Assembly: GCA_932294295.1 (NCBI GenBank)
Contig: OW028580.1
Span: forward strand, 8,213,374-8,277,373
Length of the DNA stretch: 64,000 nucleotides
Reading direction: 5' to 3'
Origin: Alitta virens
Taxonomy: Eukaryota > Annelida > Polychaeta > Phyllodocida > Nereididae
The notes under the pieces were generated by a model. It worked only from the letters and a program-made list of their open reading frames with translations, was not told where the DNA came from and did no database searches. Shown one piece after another: positions 13,401 to 23,205 of the stretch. Position 1 is the first letter of the stretch. Every line of letters begins with the position of its first letter. The position numbers and the translations under genes are program-made.

Positions 13401-14806
13401 TGAGGATACCACCCATGAGTTCTACCAACAAATTTACAAAGATTTCCAGGAGATCAGGAATCCGGAGTCAAACGTGTCTAACGATCTCCTCAGCATCTTC
13501 ATCAATCAGACGAATCTCGGTACCACTGATCTAGATGTGCTTTTTATGCGAACCAATGCTGATCTAGCACCTATAAATGCTACCATTGCCCTGAAGGAAC
13601 TGGACAATTATTTCTACAGACTCTTGCGTAGTTCTAACATTGCTTCGGTTGTCAATGAGAGGGACGATAAGTTCTTCGAAGCAATGGATGATTGGATTGT
13701 TTCTCTTCGAAGATTTCTCGATGAGTGTAAAACTGATGAATCTTTTTTCAAGTGAGTATTAATTTTGGTTCAGTATCTTATGTATCTTATGTTCTTGCAA
13801 TATACATGGATGTTATCCTTCAAAGATTTCTCGATTTGGTGGCAATTTAAGGATACCATAATTCAGAGAATGCCTCTTTCATACTGCTGGAGGACTGCTG
13901 CAAAAATGTCGTAATAAATGTTATTATCAACAAATGAGTTTTCATCTTTATATCTTCTCATTTCAGGGAGAATATTTTGGAGATAGATGTTTTCATGAAA
14001 GAATTGTACTATGAACAAGTAGAGCAGAGAATAGCCTATGACCTTACAAACCTATGGAGTGAGTTAAATCATAATATTACTCACGCTTTAATTTGTGCCA
14101 TTCAAAACCTCAAATGCTCTTGTTGTTTATTTGAGTTTGTGATCTGTCCAAATTGTTGTTATTTGTTGGCTTTGTGAGATATTTCTGTTTAGTTGAAATT
14201 GCAATCTGCACCTTTTGAGATTCTAACCTGTTGAGATTCTAACCAAGGACCGTCAGTGTGGAGCTATGCCTACCTAAGATTCCATTCTGAGCAGGGCTTA
14301 GCTCGGGTGGTAGCACGTTGGGCTGCCAACCACTGGGTCCTTGGTTGCTTCATCATTTGCTTCATTGCCTTAGCATCTGCCCTGTCCTTATCAGCCCCAT
14401 CTGGTACAAAAATGACTCATCCACCCACTTTATTCCGAAGTGTTAAAGATATCCTGTGTCAAATGCTTTGCTGTGTGTCATTTTGCATGTTTTGTCGTGT
14501 GCCCAGTGTCCTTATTTGCAATTTAAAGTCCTTTGTGTTGATTTTAAAGACTATAGACAATCGTAGAATCATGTAAACTTCAGAAATTTAATACCCACCA
14601 GTTGATAACAAATTGAACGATGTACTTTTTTGATATTTTCAGGCGACATCGGAGGCTCCATGGGATTGTTTGTGGGAGCATCCGTCATTACAGTTTTCGA
14701 ACTTTGTGATGCGATAATCCACAATTTCTTGAAGATGCAGATTGAACGAAGCAGGAGGAAGAAGCGGGCCGCTGGAATAGCCAAGCGGCAGAATGGGAAA
14801 GTATGA
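561..14806 (+). CDS. DEG/ENaC (ASIC-like) sodium channel, 3' part, with giant ectodomain insertion
   Basis: Six exons joined in frame: 561-723, 11096-11152, 11526-12566, 13157-13751, 13967-14058 and 14643-14806 (stop TGA 14804-14806). All junctions are GT-AG with compatible phases, giving 703 residues; the N terminus and TM1 lie left of the window. The product is a cation channel subunit of the plasma membrane. Visible family features are the Cys-rich ectodomain (YGEC at residues 8-11, then CRCREAYMPE), the CPVPC motif (86-90), the strand ENILEIDVFMKELYYEQ (620 on), and TM2 with SDIGGSMGLFVGASVITV (650-667), containing the G-A-S selectivity signature. A basic tail RSRRKKR follows TM2. Between residues 90 and 620 there are about 529 residues where ASICs have about 36 (see the insertion entry). 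The family assignment is secure; subtype and gating stimulus cannot be told. Polyadenylation candidates AATAAA lie at 14952 and 15017. Confidence 0.93.
1705..1809. repeat. (ATAC)n / (ATAG)n microsatellite
   Basis: ATAC and ATAG tetramers run from about 1705 to 1809 with short interruptions. The array directly precedes an S2 SINE fragment (1895-2050). Confidence 0.9.
1895..2050 (+). mobile_element. SINE family S2, 3' part
   Basis: The segment begins GGCTGAGGCAAGTAAAATA, passes a GGTGTGGACTCCAAGCC-like block and ends with TCATCATTACATCTACCTC and CTAAGCTTCAG. The same blocks recur in order near 5216, 27071, 37780, 50946 (full length) and, on the other strand, at 54976 and 56216. The tRNA-like head is missing here. 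Confidence 0.7.
2866..3065 (+). mobile_element. tRNA-derived SINE family S1 (rearranged head)
   Basis: It carries the family body: GCCTGTCCTAATTAGCCC, then GTGCAGAAATACAGG, then the CCACCCA-rich 3' end. The tRNA head is shortened, and the block GGTCGAGCCGAAGTAGGATG occurs twice in tandem (near 2901 and 2932), a local duplication. A short TATC array (2814-2862) precedes it. Confidence 0.8.
4053..4192 (-). mobile_element. tRNA-derived SINE family S1
   Basis: Reverse-strand copy: 3' end TGGATTAGGGCTTTA, body GGGCTTATTAGGACAGGCAG, and the B-box side CGACCAGGAATTGAACCCGG. The tRNA head is cut off at about 4192, where a C-family element begins, so the C element may have inserted into the SINE or replaced its head. 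Confidence 0.8.
4192..4308. mobile_element. Short C-family MITE
   Basis: Ends are inverted: CCCAGATAGCATT at the left and AATGCTATCTGGG at the right. The interior is rich in AACATTG/GACGTTG words, as in longer relatives at about 46000-46492 and 19435-19520. Confidence 0.65.
4838..4950 (+). mobile_element. SINE S2, degraded head
   Basis: TGTGGTCTAAGGGTTATGGTG, then GGTCCTGGGTTCTAG, resembles the A-box/B-box arrangement of the S2 head seen intact at 50946. The rest is degraded. Confidence 0.5.
4956..5153 (-). mobile_element. tRNA-derived SINE family S1 with (GT)n tail
   Basis: Near full length. On the reverse strand it reads tRNA head (CTAGCTCAGAGGTAG and GGGCTTCCAACCGCTGGG), body with CTGTCCTAATTAGCCC, and a 3' (AC)n tail seen here as (GT)n at 4956-4979. 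Confidence 0.85.
5216..5292 (+). mobile_element. SINE S2 fragment
   Basis: Contains TGTGGTGGACTCCCAAG and TCTCATCATTAACTCTG, the two central blocks of family S2. Both ends are missing. Confidence 0.5.
5688..6781. mobile_element. 1.1-kb non-autonomous DNA transposon with about 53-bp terminal inverted repeats
   Basis: The left end starts AGATACACCCAGTCTGCGTG and continues to CAGTACCC (5688-5740). The right end is its reverse complement, ending at 6781, with only about two mismatches over roughly 53 bases. The interior shows no transposase ORF and includes an S2 scrap at 6139-6178. Target duplications were not resolved. Confidence 0.8.
6861..7438. repeat. Large (TATC)n array with higher-order repeats
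   Basis: About 580 bp of TATC/TGTA tetramers. A marker block, AATCAATCTATCTACATATC, begins at 6891, 7032 (one change) and 7261, and each copy is followed by the same variant string, so long units with spacings of 141 and 229 bp were duplicated. Open frames across it (repeating Y-L-S-I) are artefacts of the repeat. Confidence 0.95.
8793..9382. mobile_element. B-family MITE, composite of two copies
   Basis: The left end ACAGTTAGTTTCATAAAA is at 8793. A first right end, TTTTAATGAAACTAACTGTA, closes at 9161. A second partial copy of the right half follows at once (TAGATCCGGCTTTGAGTAGC ...) and closes with the same terminus at 9382. Related copies lie at 18679, 23748, 25682, 36569, 47558 and 48374. 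Confidence 0.8.
10611..10803 (+). mobile_element. tRNA-derived SINE family S1, full length
   Basis: The head GGGGGCCTAGCTCAGAGGTA (A box) and CCCGGGTTAGATTCCCGG (B box) form a tRNA-like 5' end. The family body follows (TTGGATGGCTGTTTTATCC, then CTGCCTGTCCTAATTAGCCC, GTGCAGAAATACAGG) and the copy ends in (CA)n at 10792-10803. The anticodon arm does not pair well, so I read it as a SINE head and not a working tRNA. Confidence 0.9.
11526..13751 (+). CDS. Exons encoding the inserted domain of the DEG/ENaC channel
   Basis: Exons 11526-12566 (1041 nt) and 13157-13751 (595 nt) are joined by the donor GTAGGT at 12567 and the acceptor at 13156. The first 17 residues (ending CPVPC) and the next 20 or so are channel-like. 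From about residue 110 to 619 I recognise no known domain. The segment looks mostly alpha-helical, with spaced hydrophobics and many K/R/E/D, and has few Cys. It has at least eight N-glycosylation sequons (NVSS, NSTV, NNTL, NETL, NKTS, NVSN, NQTN, NATI), as expected for an extracellular position. Codon use and intron phases look like the flanking channel exons and the frame is open throughout, so this is coding sequence rather than a retained intron. By position it falls where the ASIC knuckle helix region lies. Confidence 0.85.
14291..14434 (+). mobile_element. SINE S1, diverged copy in the last channel intron
   Basis: GGGCTTAGCTCGGGTGGTAGC and GGGCTGCCAACCACTGGGTCC match the S1 head. A shortened body follows (CCTGTCCTTATCAGCCCCATC) with a CCACCCACTTT end. 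Confidence 0.75.
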
Positions 14807-15743
14807 CTAGAAATAGAGACGGCCCTCTAGCGGATGGTGTTGCAACTAGCACGTTATCGTGACGTCATCAAAATCCAAGATGGCGCCTAGACTGCTGACT
14901 AAAATGTACCGCTGCGCATTAATACGTACACACCACGCCACATTTTATGCAAATAAACTGCTGCCTTTCCGTGGCAATACGTCCATCTAGCCGCGAGGGT
15001 GCGTCTCTACACTGGAAATAAACAAACTGAATGACTGATGATCTGACATCTTGAAAGTTTCGCTTTGTTCTCGTTTTCTGTAACTTGGGCTCTTTCGACG
15101 GCGTTATGATTGGAACTGTGATGGTTTTCGTGTTATATTCCATTGTCAAAACATTGCGCTGTATAGTAAATGTGGATATTCGGAGTGGGCAATGTCAGTT
15201 AAAAATGTGCATCGGAGTTATCGATGCTGGTGCTAACTTCTTTTCATAACTATATCTTTTCGTTTTCCTGCTGTACATAGTTAACGTTATATAATCTGTG
15301 CTATGTTAGTTTATATATAAACATATAGGGGGCGATACTTGCAGATTTGTAATGTATAAAAAATTGTTACACATTAAATTACCGAAGTGCCAGACTTCTA
15401 TTTCAAATATTACCTCAGTCGATAATGTAGTGTTGTAGTGGCCGCAGTTGCCTGATATTGTTGTAACATTGAATACTATGAATAGATAGCCTGCATTAGT
15501 TATAGAACCCGCTTACTATGGTTTTGTATTGTTTGTGAATTCAGTGCCCAGACCTCTCCATGCCAGTAAATATTACTTAACATATCAATCTGGGCTTAGC
15601 TGCAACAATAGTTTACCTTTGTTGGGGAAGGTTTGGTAAAATGAGCACTTTTTTTGTCGGCCATCAGTGAGGAATTAAACAATTTGAGCATTGAAATGGT
15701 GTTTATAAAATGTCATTATTTATTGTATCATTCCTGCATAACT

Positions 15744-15896
15744 ACATGGCCAATTGTGCCACGTGCGTTTTCCATGCGTTTGGATAAACGCATGGAAAAC
15801 GCATGGTTTTCACCTCTTTATAATTAGGCAAAAACCATGCGTTTTCCATGCGTTTATCCTTCTCATAGAAAACGCACGTGGCACATTTGGCCATGT
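15744..15896. mobile_element. A-family palindromic MITE (copy A1)
   Basis: Runs from ACATGGCCAATTGTGCCACG to its reverse complement ending GGCCATGT. The whole 150 bp can fold on itself and contains several copies of GCATGGAAAACGCATGG in both directions. The dinucleotide TA borders both ends, consistent with a TA target duplication. Confidence 0.85.
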
Positions 15897-18678
15897 ATGC
15901 TATGGTACAGGTATACATACTGAACAAAAAAATAAATGCCAAGTATTTATTGTTATTCGGAAAAGGTCTCTATAGTTAATGTATCGCAGAAAAGTTCACT
16001 CAAGTTTGATCCTGTCCTTTCTCTTCCCATTGGCAAACTTCCGTGGCTGCCAAGTTGTTCTTTCAGGAACAGTTTCTACAATGTTGCAGCATTATGTTAT
16101 CACAGTGTAAAATTGTAGACTCCCAAGAATGCATTGCAAATTTACGTAACGTCACGACCCATGCAGTTGTAACCATCCTATAACCAAAGATTTTGTAATA
16201 AAACAGGCGGAAATTCAACAGCAGGTTCCCATAAAACCCTTTTTTATATTATGATCTTTGACAGATTCTTTTTTCTAAACTGAACATTACCTGGCTTGGA
16301 TATTCAAGACTAAAACAGGAGTTCATTAAAGTGTCTTTCGGGCTTTGATTAACGTGTTAACATGAGAACAATTAAAGGTTTTAGATAGGTCCAGAATAAA
16401 CTTCAGTACGTAAAATTTGAACCATATTATCTGCATTCTCTCGTAAATGTACACTGATAACTCTTCTGTAAAAACTAGCCTTTTTTTTAGCATAGTAGTA
16501 ATTATGACATTTTCCTTTGTTTCTGTTGTAAAAATGTTTTTGCAGCATTGCGATGCAACGTTGCAACCATGACCTTGTGGCAACCATCTAACGACATTGC
16601 AACAACGTAGTGTGTTCACTTGGTTAGGTCCTGCTTATCACATATATCCTGATGTAATAAACAGGGCAATGGAGACAGGAAGTTGTCGTGATTGGGTAAA
16701 CTCTGTTTCTGAGTCTGTGGTCACTTTACACTGTAGTTGAATTCAAAATAAATGTCTACCCGTTTTCGGTCATATTTTGCCACAAATGGCATGGAGCAGC
16801 AAATAAATTGACAGAAATGTTCGCAACAAGTCAAATCCCAACTTTCTAGCTGATAAGAATTTTCTGGAAAAAGAAATAACATAAAATTGAGTATTTTCTT
16901 CATTGTAATTTCTGCTTCTTCGTGACGGTAAGAAATGGCAATAAGGATGAAAAAGTGGCAAAAATTATAAATTGGAAAGATGAGAACTTGAATTTTATTT
17001 TTACAGAAAGGTTTTTTTTTATGGTTAGGAAGTTGGGCTTTGACCTTTTGGTAACATTTATATCTATTTTGTGCTTCTTCATGATATGTATGTAAAAATA
17101 AGAGCAAAAAAACGAGTGGACATTTATTTTGCATTATACCATAACAATTTTGTATTAACCACTGAGACGTCATCCGCAGAGATACACATCTAAGTTAAGT
17201 TTTGCATTCTTTTGTTGCTTAGTATGTAAATTCCAAACAAAAAGTATCTATAAACTCGAATACTGTGCCACTTACCCAACCTTCCCCCAATTCATCAACT
17301 TATAATACACCACACATGGATTAACCATCTTATCAACATAAACATGCCGGTTAATGAAATAACTAATTACATTTCAGGCAAACTTCATATCAATGTGCTA
17401 AAGTTAATAATCAGAGGTTTGAAATATGGAAAAAGTTGTTAGTGTAGTATGGTTTTTAAAGTGACTGGGGAGAGTGGGGAAAATAGGTCATAATAAAATA
17501 AATGAGAAAAAGTGCCAAAATCGAAATAGAGAAAAATGCCTCATATTAACTTTGTTTTGGTTTCACTTAACTTAATACTTATATGGTATTGTGTTATTAA
17601 TAACCTGGATTTAACTGAATAATTATCTGTCGAATATTTCCCCACTCTCCCCAACTTTGTTAGATCAGAGATTTGTGCTAGTCAGTTACAGGTGTGCTTA
17701 GCTTTGTATAAATTGGCTTGAATAAAATGTCATGTAATTATATGATGTAATGATTGTGCCACAGTGATTAAACAATGGCGAAGAATAATACTCAAGCTAT
17801 GCGTTTTATCTACCATAGCTTATTTCCTATCAATTTATAATATTATGATTTATCGATGTATATTTGTGTCATAATTAACCACGTATCATCCTCACAGATC
17901 CAGATTGTAATTAGTAACTAGCGTATGTTAGTACTTGAGCAGTGTTTGTACTGGTAAATTAAAATTGATTTGTCGGCATTATTAATCAAGTATGAAAGTT
18001 GACAAAGCACCAAAAAAATCGCAGCCAAAGTTGTGTTTAATACTTGTTATGATTTCACGTTTAGTCTGCATGGATTGATTTTATTGGCTAAAAGTAGGTC
18101 AGTGACCTAGTTTTTGTCAGCGTTACCTACTTTAGAGCAATGAGTGGTGTGGAAATTGTGTCAGGTCTAATATCCTTTTTTTAGTGTGTAGCTTTGCATT
18201 TATGGGCTAAATTTGTGCATAGAAATTGGTGTAATGATATTATATATTGAAAATAAACATTATCAGCACAATAGAAGTTATGAAAGAAAGATTGTATGAT
18301 GATTATCTTCTAATCAACCTGAGCACGCGGGTCGTGTGAAAAAAAATGTGTCTTTAACTCTAGTATTTAAGTTTGTTAAGCCGTGTTATATTTTACGATT
18401 TGTACTTTTTTAATAACCTATGGTGATAATTGTACATACAATTCTTGTGCAATACATCAGTTATTTTTTTTAAACACTCATCCTATGAGTAAGTAATTTG
18501 TTGTTGTCAGCCATATTAGTATTTCATGTCGATATTGTAAAAAAAGTAAAAGAGCCACACAGAATGATAAATTATCAGTTAGTATTTGTTGTACCCAGAG
18601 CTGGTAAAGATAATAAGCCTCACCAATTTTGTATTTAACAAGAGTACACACATCCATCTTGTTAGGCCCACCAGGCCT
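15897..18678. other. AT-rich intergenic DNA
   Basis: Apart from the D1 element (16747-17133) I find no gene, RNA or clear regulatory structure here. A C-like scrap with repeated TTGCAAC words sits near 16540-16600. Short frames present are in low-complexity AT-rich sequence. Confidence 0.6.
16747..17133. mobile_element. D-family MITE (copy D1)
   Basis: The left end AAATAAATGTCTACCCGTTTT is matched by the right end AAAACGAGTGGACATTTATTT. About 390 bp with no coding capacity; the 150-codon frame across it belongs to the repeat. Relatives lie at 52172-52552 and, more diverged, 53820-54125. Confidence 0.75.
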
Positions 18679-19077
18679 ACAGTTAGTTTCATAAAACCGC
18701 CGCATCTGTCTACTCCTAGCTTATAGTTGGCTTACACCTGGCCAAATGTGCCACATGCGTTTTCCATGAGAAGGATAAACGCATGGAAAACGCATAGTTT
18801 TTGCCTAATCGAAATGAGGTGAAAATCATGCGTTTATCCAAACGCATGGAAAACGCACGTAGCACATTTGGCCAAGTAGACGTGCATATTTTCACCAAGA
18901 AATGACAAATATGAGTAACTCTCAACTTATGCACAAGATGGTGTTGCATCCCGGCTGTGAGTAGCCAGCTATAGCCAGACAGTTTTCTGTTTAGTGGCAG
19001 GTAGCATCACATAGCAGAAGTTGTCTAGTTTTGGCTAGGTTCAATTTGACGGGCCGTTTTTAATTAAACTAACTGTA
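18679..19077. mobile_element. B-family MITE (copy B2) interrupted by an A-family element
   Basis: The left end ACAGTTAGTTTCATAAAA is at 18679 and the right end TTAATTAAACTAACTGTA closes at 19077. The B sequence is broken after GTTGGCTTACACC and resumes after 18876. The block between (about 18738-18876) is an A-family palindrome. Confidence 0.85.
18738..18876. mobile_element. A-family palindromic MITE (copy A2), nested in B2
   Basis: Begins TGGCCAAATGTGCCACATGC and ends GTAGCACATTTGGCCA, with the internal GCATGGAAAACGCAT units. It lies wholly inside the B2 element, so this A insertion is younger than that B copy. Confidence 0.85.
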
Positions 19078-19835
19078 GGCCATTCAACTGTATTGTTTTT
19101 GGACTTAAGTCCATTTGAAACACACTAATTTTCACCATCCTAAAAATAACCTTAGATGGATAAATTATATGGGAATGTCTTACTGCTGTGGTTTGAAACA
19201 TTACAACTAGTTAGGTGCCATTAGCCAATCAGAAAAGGGGTCACCCAGAGGTATTTTGTGTTTTCTAAAAAATAACTAACACAATTATTTCGTTTTTGAA
19301 CAGCTGAACTCAAATCTTACAGCTGCCACGATAGAGTTTTAGTCCTTAACCCTGAATTTGGAAATCAAAATGGCCACCCAGAATCTACATTTGTTCAAAT
19401 GTGGCTACGTTTTAACCTAGAGAACTGCCCTGATAACTATGTCAGTCCGATGTTGGCCCAGTGTTGGTCTGACGTCACCCACATAGGTCCAACGTCAATA
19501 CGATTTAAATGCTATCTTGTTGTGGCACAATTGATAACAACGTGAATGTACCATACGTTAAATTTATTGAAAATGTAGTATATGGACGGCCATTTTGCAT
19601 TTTGGTATGCAAATTCGGGTGAAGGACTAAACATTCTTGCAATGGCAAGATATGATTTAGTACAAAAACACAGTGCTTTGTCTGTTTTTAACACAAAATA
19701 CCTTGCTCTTTTTACCGAACCACTTTTCTGAGAAATGGCACCCAGCTGTTAGAAGCAGACATTAGTTGAGGATTCTAGGTCACTTTCGTGCTATCTATCA
19801 CAGTATTTGTCCTCATATTACAAAGATTCTTGGTA

Positions 19836-19988
19836 CAATTGACTACCAGTGTTAGGTCAATACGAAAGACTTCCAGCTGATGTTGAGCTCATGAACAGCG
19901 CCCAGGCTGATTTGAACCCAGTACCCTCAATAGGGCTTGCAAATACCTTAACCACTATACCATCTAGGAGGCAAATGCCCTCTTTTAA
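19836..19988 (-). mobile_element. SINE S2, head and proximal body
   Basis: On the reverse strand: CTAGATGGTATAGTGGTTAAG (tRNA-like A box), then GTACTGGGTTCAAATCAGCC (B box), then GCTGTTCATGAGCTCAACATC, matching the S2 copy at 50946 (GCCCTTCATGAGCAACATCC). Confidence 0.7.
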
Positions 19989-20179
19989 GTCATGGATTCC
20001 ACTCTATCATGATTAGGCAAATGTAGTAATAGAATATGAAGAAGTAAAGTTACTCTTGGCTATGGGAGTCCGCAAAAATTAAGACCTTGCTAGTTATTTA
20101 AAACAAATAGATGATTTCATAACACCATGGATGTCAAAAATAGGACATTATGTCAGCTATTCTTAAAATTTGATCAACT

Positions 20180-20332
20180 ACATGGCCAAATGTGCCACGT
20201 GCATTTTCCATGAGAAGGATAAACGCATGGAAAGCGCACGGTTTTTGCCTAATCATAATGAGGTGAAAACCATGCGTTTTCCATGCATTTATCTAAACGC
20301 ATGGAAAACACACGTGGCACATTTGGCCATGT
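20180..20332. mobile_element. A-family palindromic MITE (copy A3)
   Basis: From ACATGGCCAAATGTGCCACG to CACATTTGGCCATGT, flanked by TA on both sides. An S2 fragment on the reverse strand begins immediately after it (20333-20520). Confidence 0.85.
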
Positions 20333-20520
20333 ACCTTCATTGGTGACAGAGATAGAGTCCACATCATTTACACGTATTATGGGATCTTTCAATTGCCTCA
20401 ACATGGACACCAAGTTCAAAGTGCCATCTCATGCGATTGACATCCAGCTGAGATGTAGCTCATGAAGAGTGCCCTGGCTATGATGCAAACCTGGGATCAT
20501 CAGCGTTGCTAGTCAGTGTG
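20333..20520 (-). mobile_element. SINE S2, reverse strand
   Basis: Contains, on the reverse strand, a diverged head with CCCAGGTTTGCATCATAGCC, the CTTCATGAGCTACATCTCAG block and a GGTGTCCATGTTGAGGCAA block in the S2 order. Confidence 0.6.
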
Positions 20521-22213
20521 TTAAAAAAGCTTCCCAGCAGCTTCAAAACCAAATGATAAATAAAAAGGTCATTAATAACCCCATATAACATTTGAAAGCG
20601 GTTAAACATTGAACCAACAGCAGCCAACACTGAGCTGATTTAGCTCATTATTTGAGCAAGTTGCTGATCTGCAGCATACTCTCGGAATTAAGCTTAATAG
20701 TGAGTATAAAGTCCAGCATATGAACATTTCGTTCTAATATCAAAATAGGTAGAAAAATGCAATAAAAAAAATATATTATTAGTTGAATAAGCTTGAAGTA
20801 CTCTAGGATCACTTTGTTTACATTATTGTTTTGGGGTTTTTTTTCCAATTTCCTTTGGTTATCATTCATTATGTGGTTTTACCAAATTTCTATGAACATG
20901 GCTACTGGCTGAGGGATCTTGCTATCATGAGCATGATATTTATTTTGGATGTTTACTTAAATTCCATCCTTAACAAAGTACAATCCTTTGTAATTTGTCT
21001 ACTGTTTTAATCTGAAGTTTTGAATACATCCTGTATAACTTATGAAATAATATTTTTTAATTGATTGATATTAATCTTTTGTGTTTCTCATATATTTTAA
21101 ATTTGCCAGAATTTCAGTTGTATCCACTTTAATCAACTTGAAAAGGTTTTGTGGTCGAAACCTTTAAAAAGCAGTACTTGTACAGTGTTATAATGGAGTT
21201 TGATGAAGTCATGAATATTTGCATGTGGTTATGAATTGGAATTATGTATTGTTGACCCAAAGTGTTAATGTTGTTGTTTTGCATAATTTTTCTGCTGTTA
21301 TAGTCATTACTTATGGTTCTGAAAATGTCACCTTTTAGTGAATAAAATTGATAGCGTCATCACAATAACGAGAGTACTTGGCAGTTTGTGTGAATTGTTA
21401 ATTATGAATACGAATGCATTGAATCCGTGTATAGTGCATAATTTATGGCCATTAATAACTCACCATTGCTGTCATACCCACAATGGCCCACCATGTATTT
21501 TTGCCATAAACCAGCCTTGTATATTATGCATATGTTGACATAATCATCTAATTGCTAATTAGGGAAGATGAGTGTATGTTACTATGTCCATAGTCACCAT
21601 GCTATTTTCTCTGAGCTGTTTGTAAATATTGAGAAATGTCAAGAGCTGTGAATGGGAAAGATTGTAATTTGAATAAATGAAACACACTTCATAAAAAAAG
21701 TATATGAAGTATGTTGTCAATTAGTCAATTTATCAATTATCAACCAATCTGTCAATCAGTCTATCAATCATTCAATCAATTTTTACAGTCAATGAATATC
21801 TATCTATCTATCTATCTATCTGTCTATCTGTCTGTCTAGCTGTCTGTCTGTCTGTCTATCTTTCTATCTATATGTCTGTCTGTATGTCTGTCTATCTATC
21901 TATCTGTCTAACTGTCTATCTATCTATCTATCTATCTATCTAGTTTTATGTTGCTAGCTTTCATTAATATATATCTGTAAACAATTACAGTTTACTCATT
22001 CATCGAACAATGGTGATTATTTGGAGCAGTTGAATCTATTTTCGGATGCTTTATTGACATTCTGAGAATTTGATCAACTGAGACGGGTATGCCTGTTCAA
22101 CCGTGACGCCTTAAGAGCATTGTCAACTTTCTTAAGGCGTTTGCAGTCATCAGGCGCCTCACGAAAGTCAAGTAACTCACTGGAATTTATGGAAAAGAAA
22201 CAAACGCAACAAA
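20521..22213. other. AT-rich intergenic DNA with one microsatellite
   Basis: No gene seen. A TATC/TGTC microsatellite occupies 21797-21943. The 270 bp before the next start codon (21950-22213) is less repetitive, has CG dinucleotides and may hold the promoter of the small membrane protein gene. No TATA box stands out. Confidence 0.5.
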
Positions 22214-23205
22214 ATGTCAGGTATGTGAATTGATTTTAATTTGACACGAAGGTCAATATGTATATTAATTCCAGTGCGTTTTGGTAAGAAATAGACCGTG
22301 ATTTAAGCATTTGATTAGCCTAAATGAACATGAAAGGCCTGGTGATGATTTTTGGGGCGTGGTATTTGTGAAATGTGGCGAGTATTTATTTTACGTTGAT
22401 CTATAATCTTAATGCTTTTAATTTTGGATTGTCTAGCATTTATGCAACTAATAAATAACATTTTCTTATTGAGATTATTGTATTTTGTACGTATGATAAT
22501 TTTATTGTCGACATAGTTGATTTGCCTTAATTTCGAAATCAGCTCCAAAGCATACATTGTAACTTTTTATGATATTTGTCATAGTTTGGTAATAATTCGA
22601 CAAGATCAAATTTATCATAAGTATAGGAATTCAATAGCTGAACTCTTCAACATGATTTCGGAACTTTTGTTATTATTACACGATGGCTTTTTTCCATGTC
22701 GATAATTTTATTATTAATTATTTTTAAGAAGCCACAACTGAGTCCCATTTAAACGCTACAACAGCTGAAACAGATGTATTAAAGAGTAAGTATTAAATTG
22801 GTATAAAATCTAAAACAAATTCATCAATAGAAATATATTTCAACAAATAGGCCTACCTTTTATTTTACCATTCTTGCGAAAATGTTGTAATTTTTATATT
22901 TACTAATTTTGATTTACATGTTGTCTCCATTGGGATCAATTGTTCAAGTGTTTTTTAATTCACCTTTAAAATACTTTTATGTCAACTTCATTTCGGTAGG
23001 TGTCGCCATGAGTCCTTTATACGTTATTAATTCGCTCCAATTGGTATATATTTTTCTTTTTTCTTCAGGTATTCTGGAATTAGAACCAGAATATCTGGCA
23101 TTATTAGGGATGGGAATATTGGTCGTTCTTATGTTTATAACCACTGTTGTTATAATATGCACCGTTGGATCCAAGAAAAAAGCTTCAATTTACGATTACA
23201 AGTGA
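22214..23205 (+). CDS. Small single-pass membrane protein, 66 residues
   Basis: Three exons: 22214-22220 (ATG TCA G), 22729-22785 and 23069-23205 (stop TGA 23203-23205). Donors are GTATGT and GTAAGT; acceptors end TTTTTAAG and CTTCAG. Phases agree (1 and 1). The product begins MSEATTESHLNATTAETD, with one N-glycosylation sequon (NATT). A strongly hydrophobic segment (about residues 30-54, core LLGMGILVVLMFITTVVI) follows, and the chain ends GSKKKASIYDYK. A type I-like orientation, N outside and basic tail inside, fits the charges. I do not recognise the family. The second exon has an AAGAAG acceptor, so Glu3 may be optional. An upstream ATG at about 22193 in another frame runs into the first donor. 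The seven-base coding part of exon 1 is the weakest point. Confidence 0.6.

Noticed and set aside
15742..15975. Frames on both strands rich in N-A-W-K-T-H / F-P-C-V words
   Set aside because: These are translations of the A-family palindrome; the same words recur at 34653-34859 and 18716-18949.
16721..17173. 150-codon frame on the reverse strand
   Set aside because: Coincides with the D-family MITE, and the composition is that of translated AT-rich repeat.
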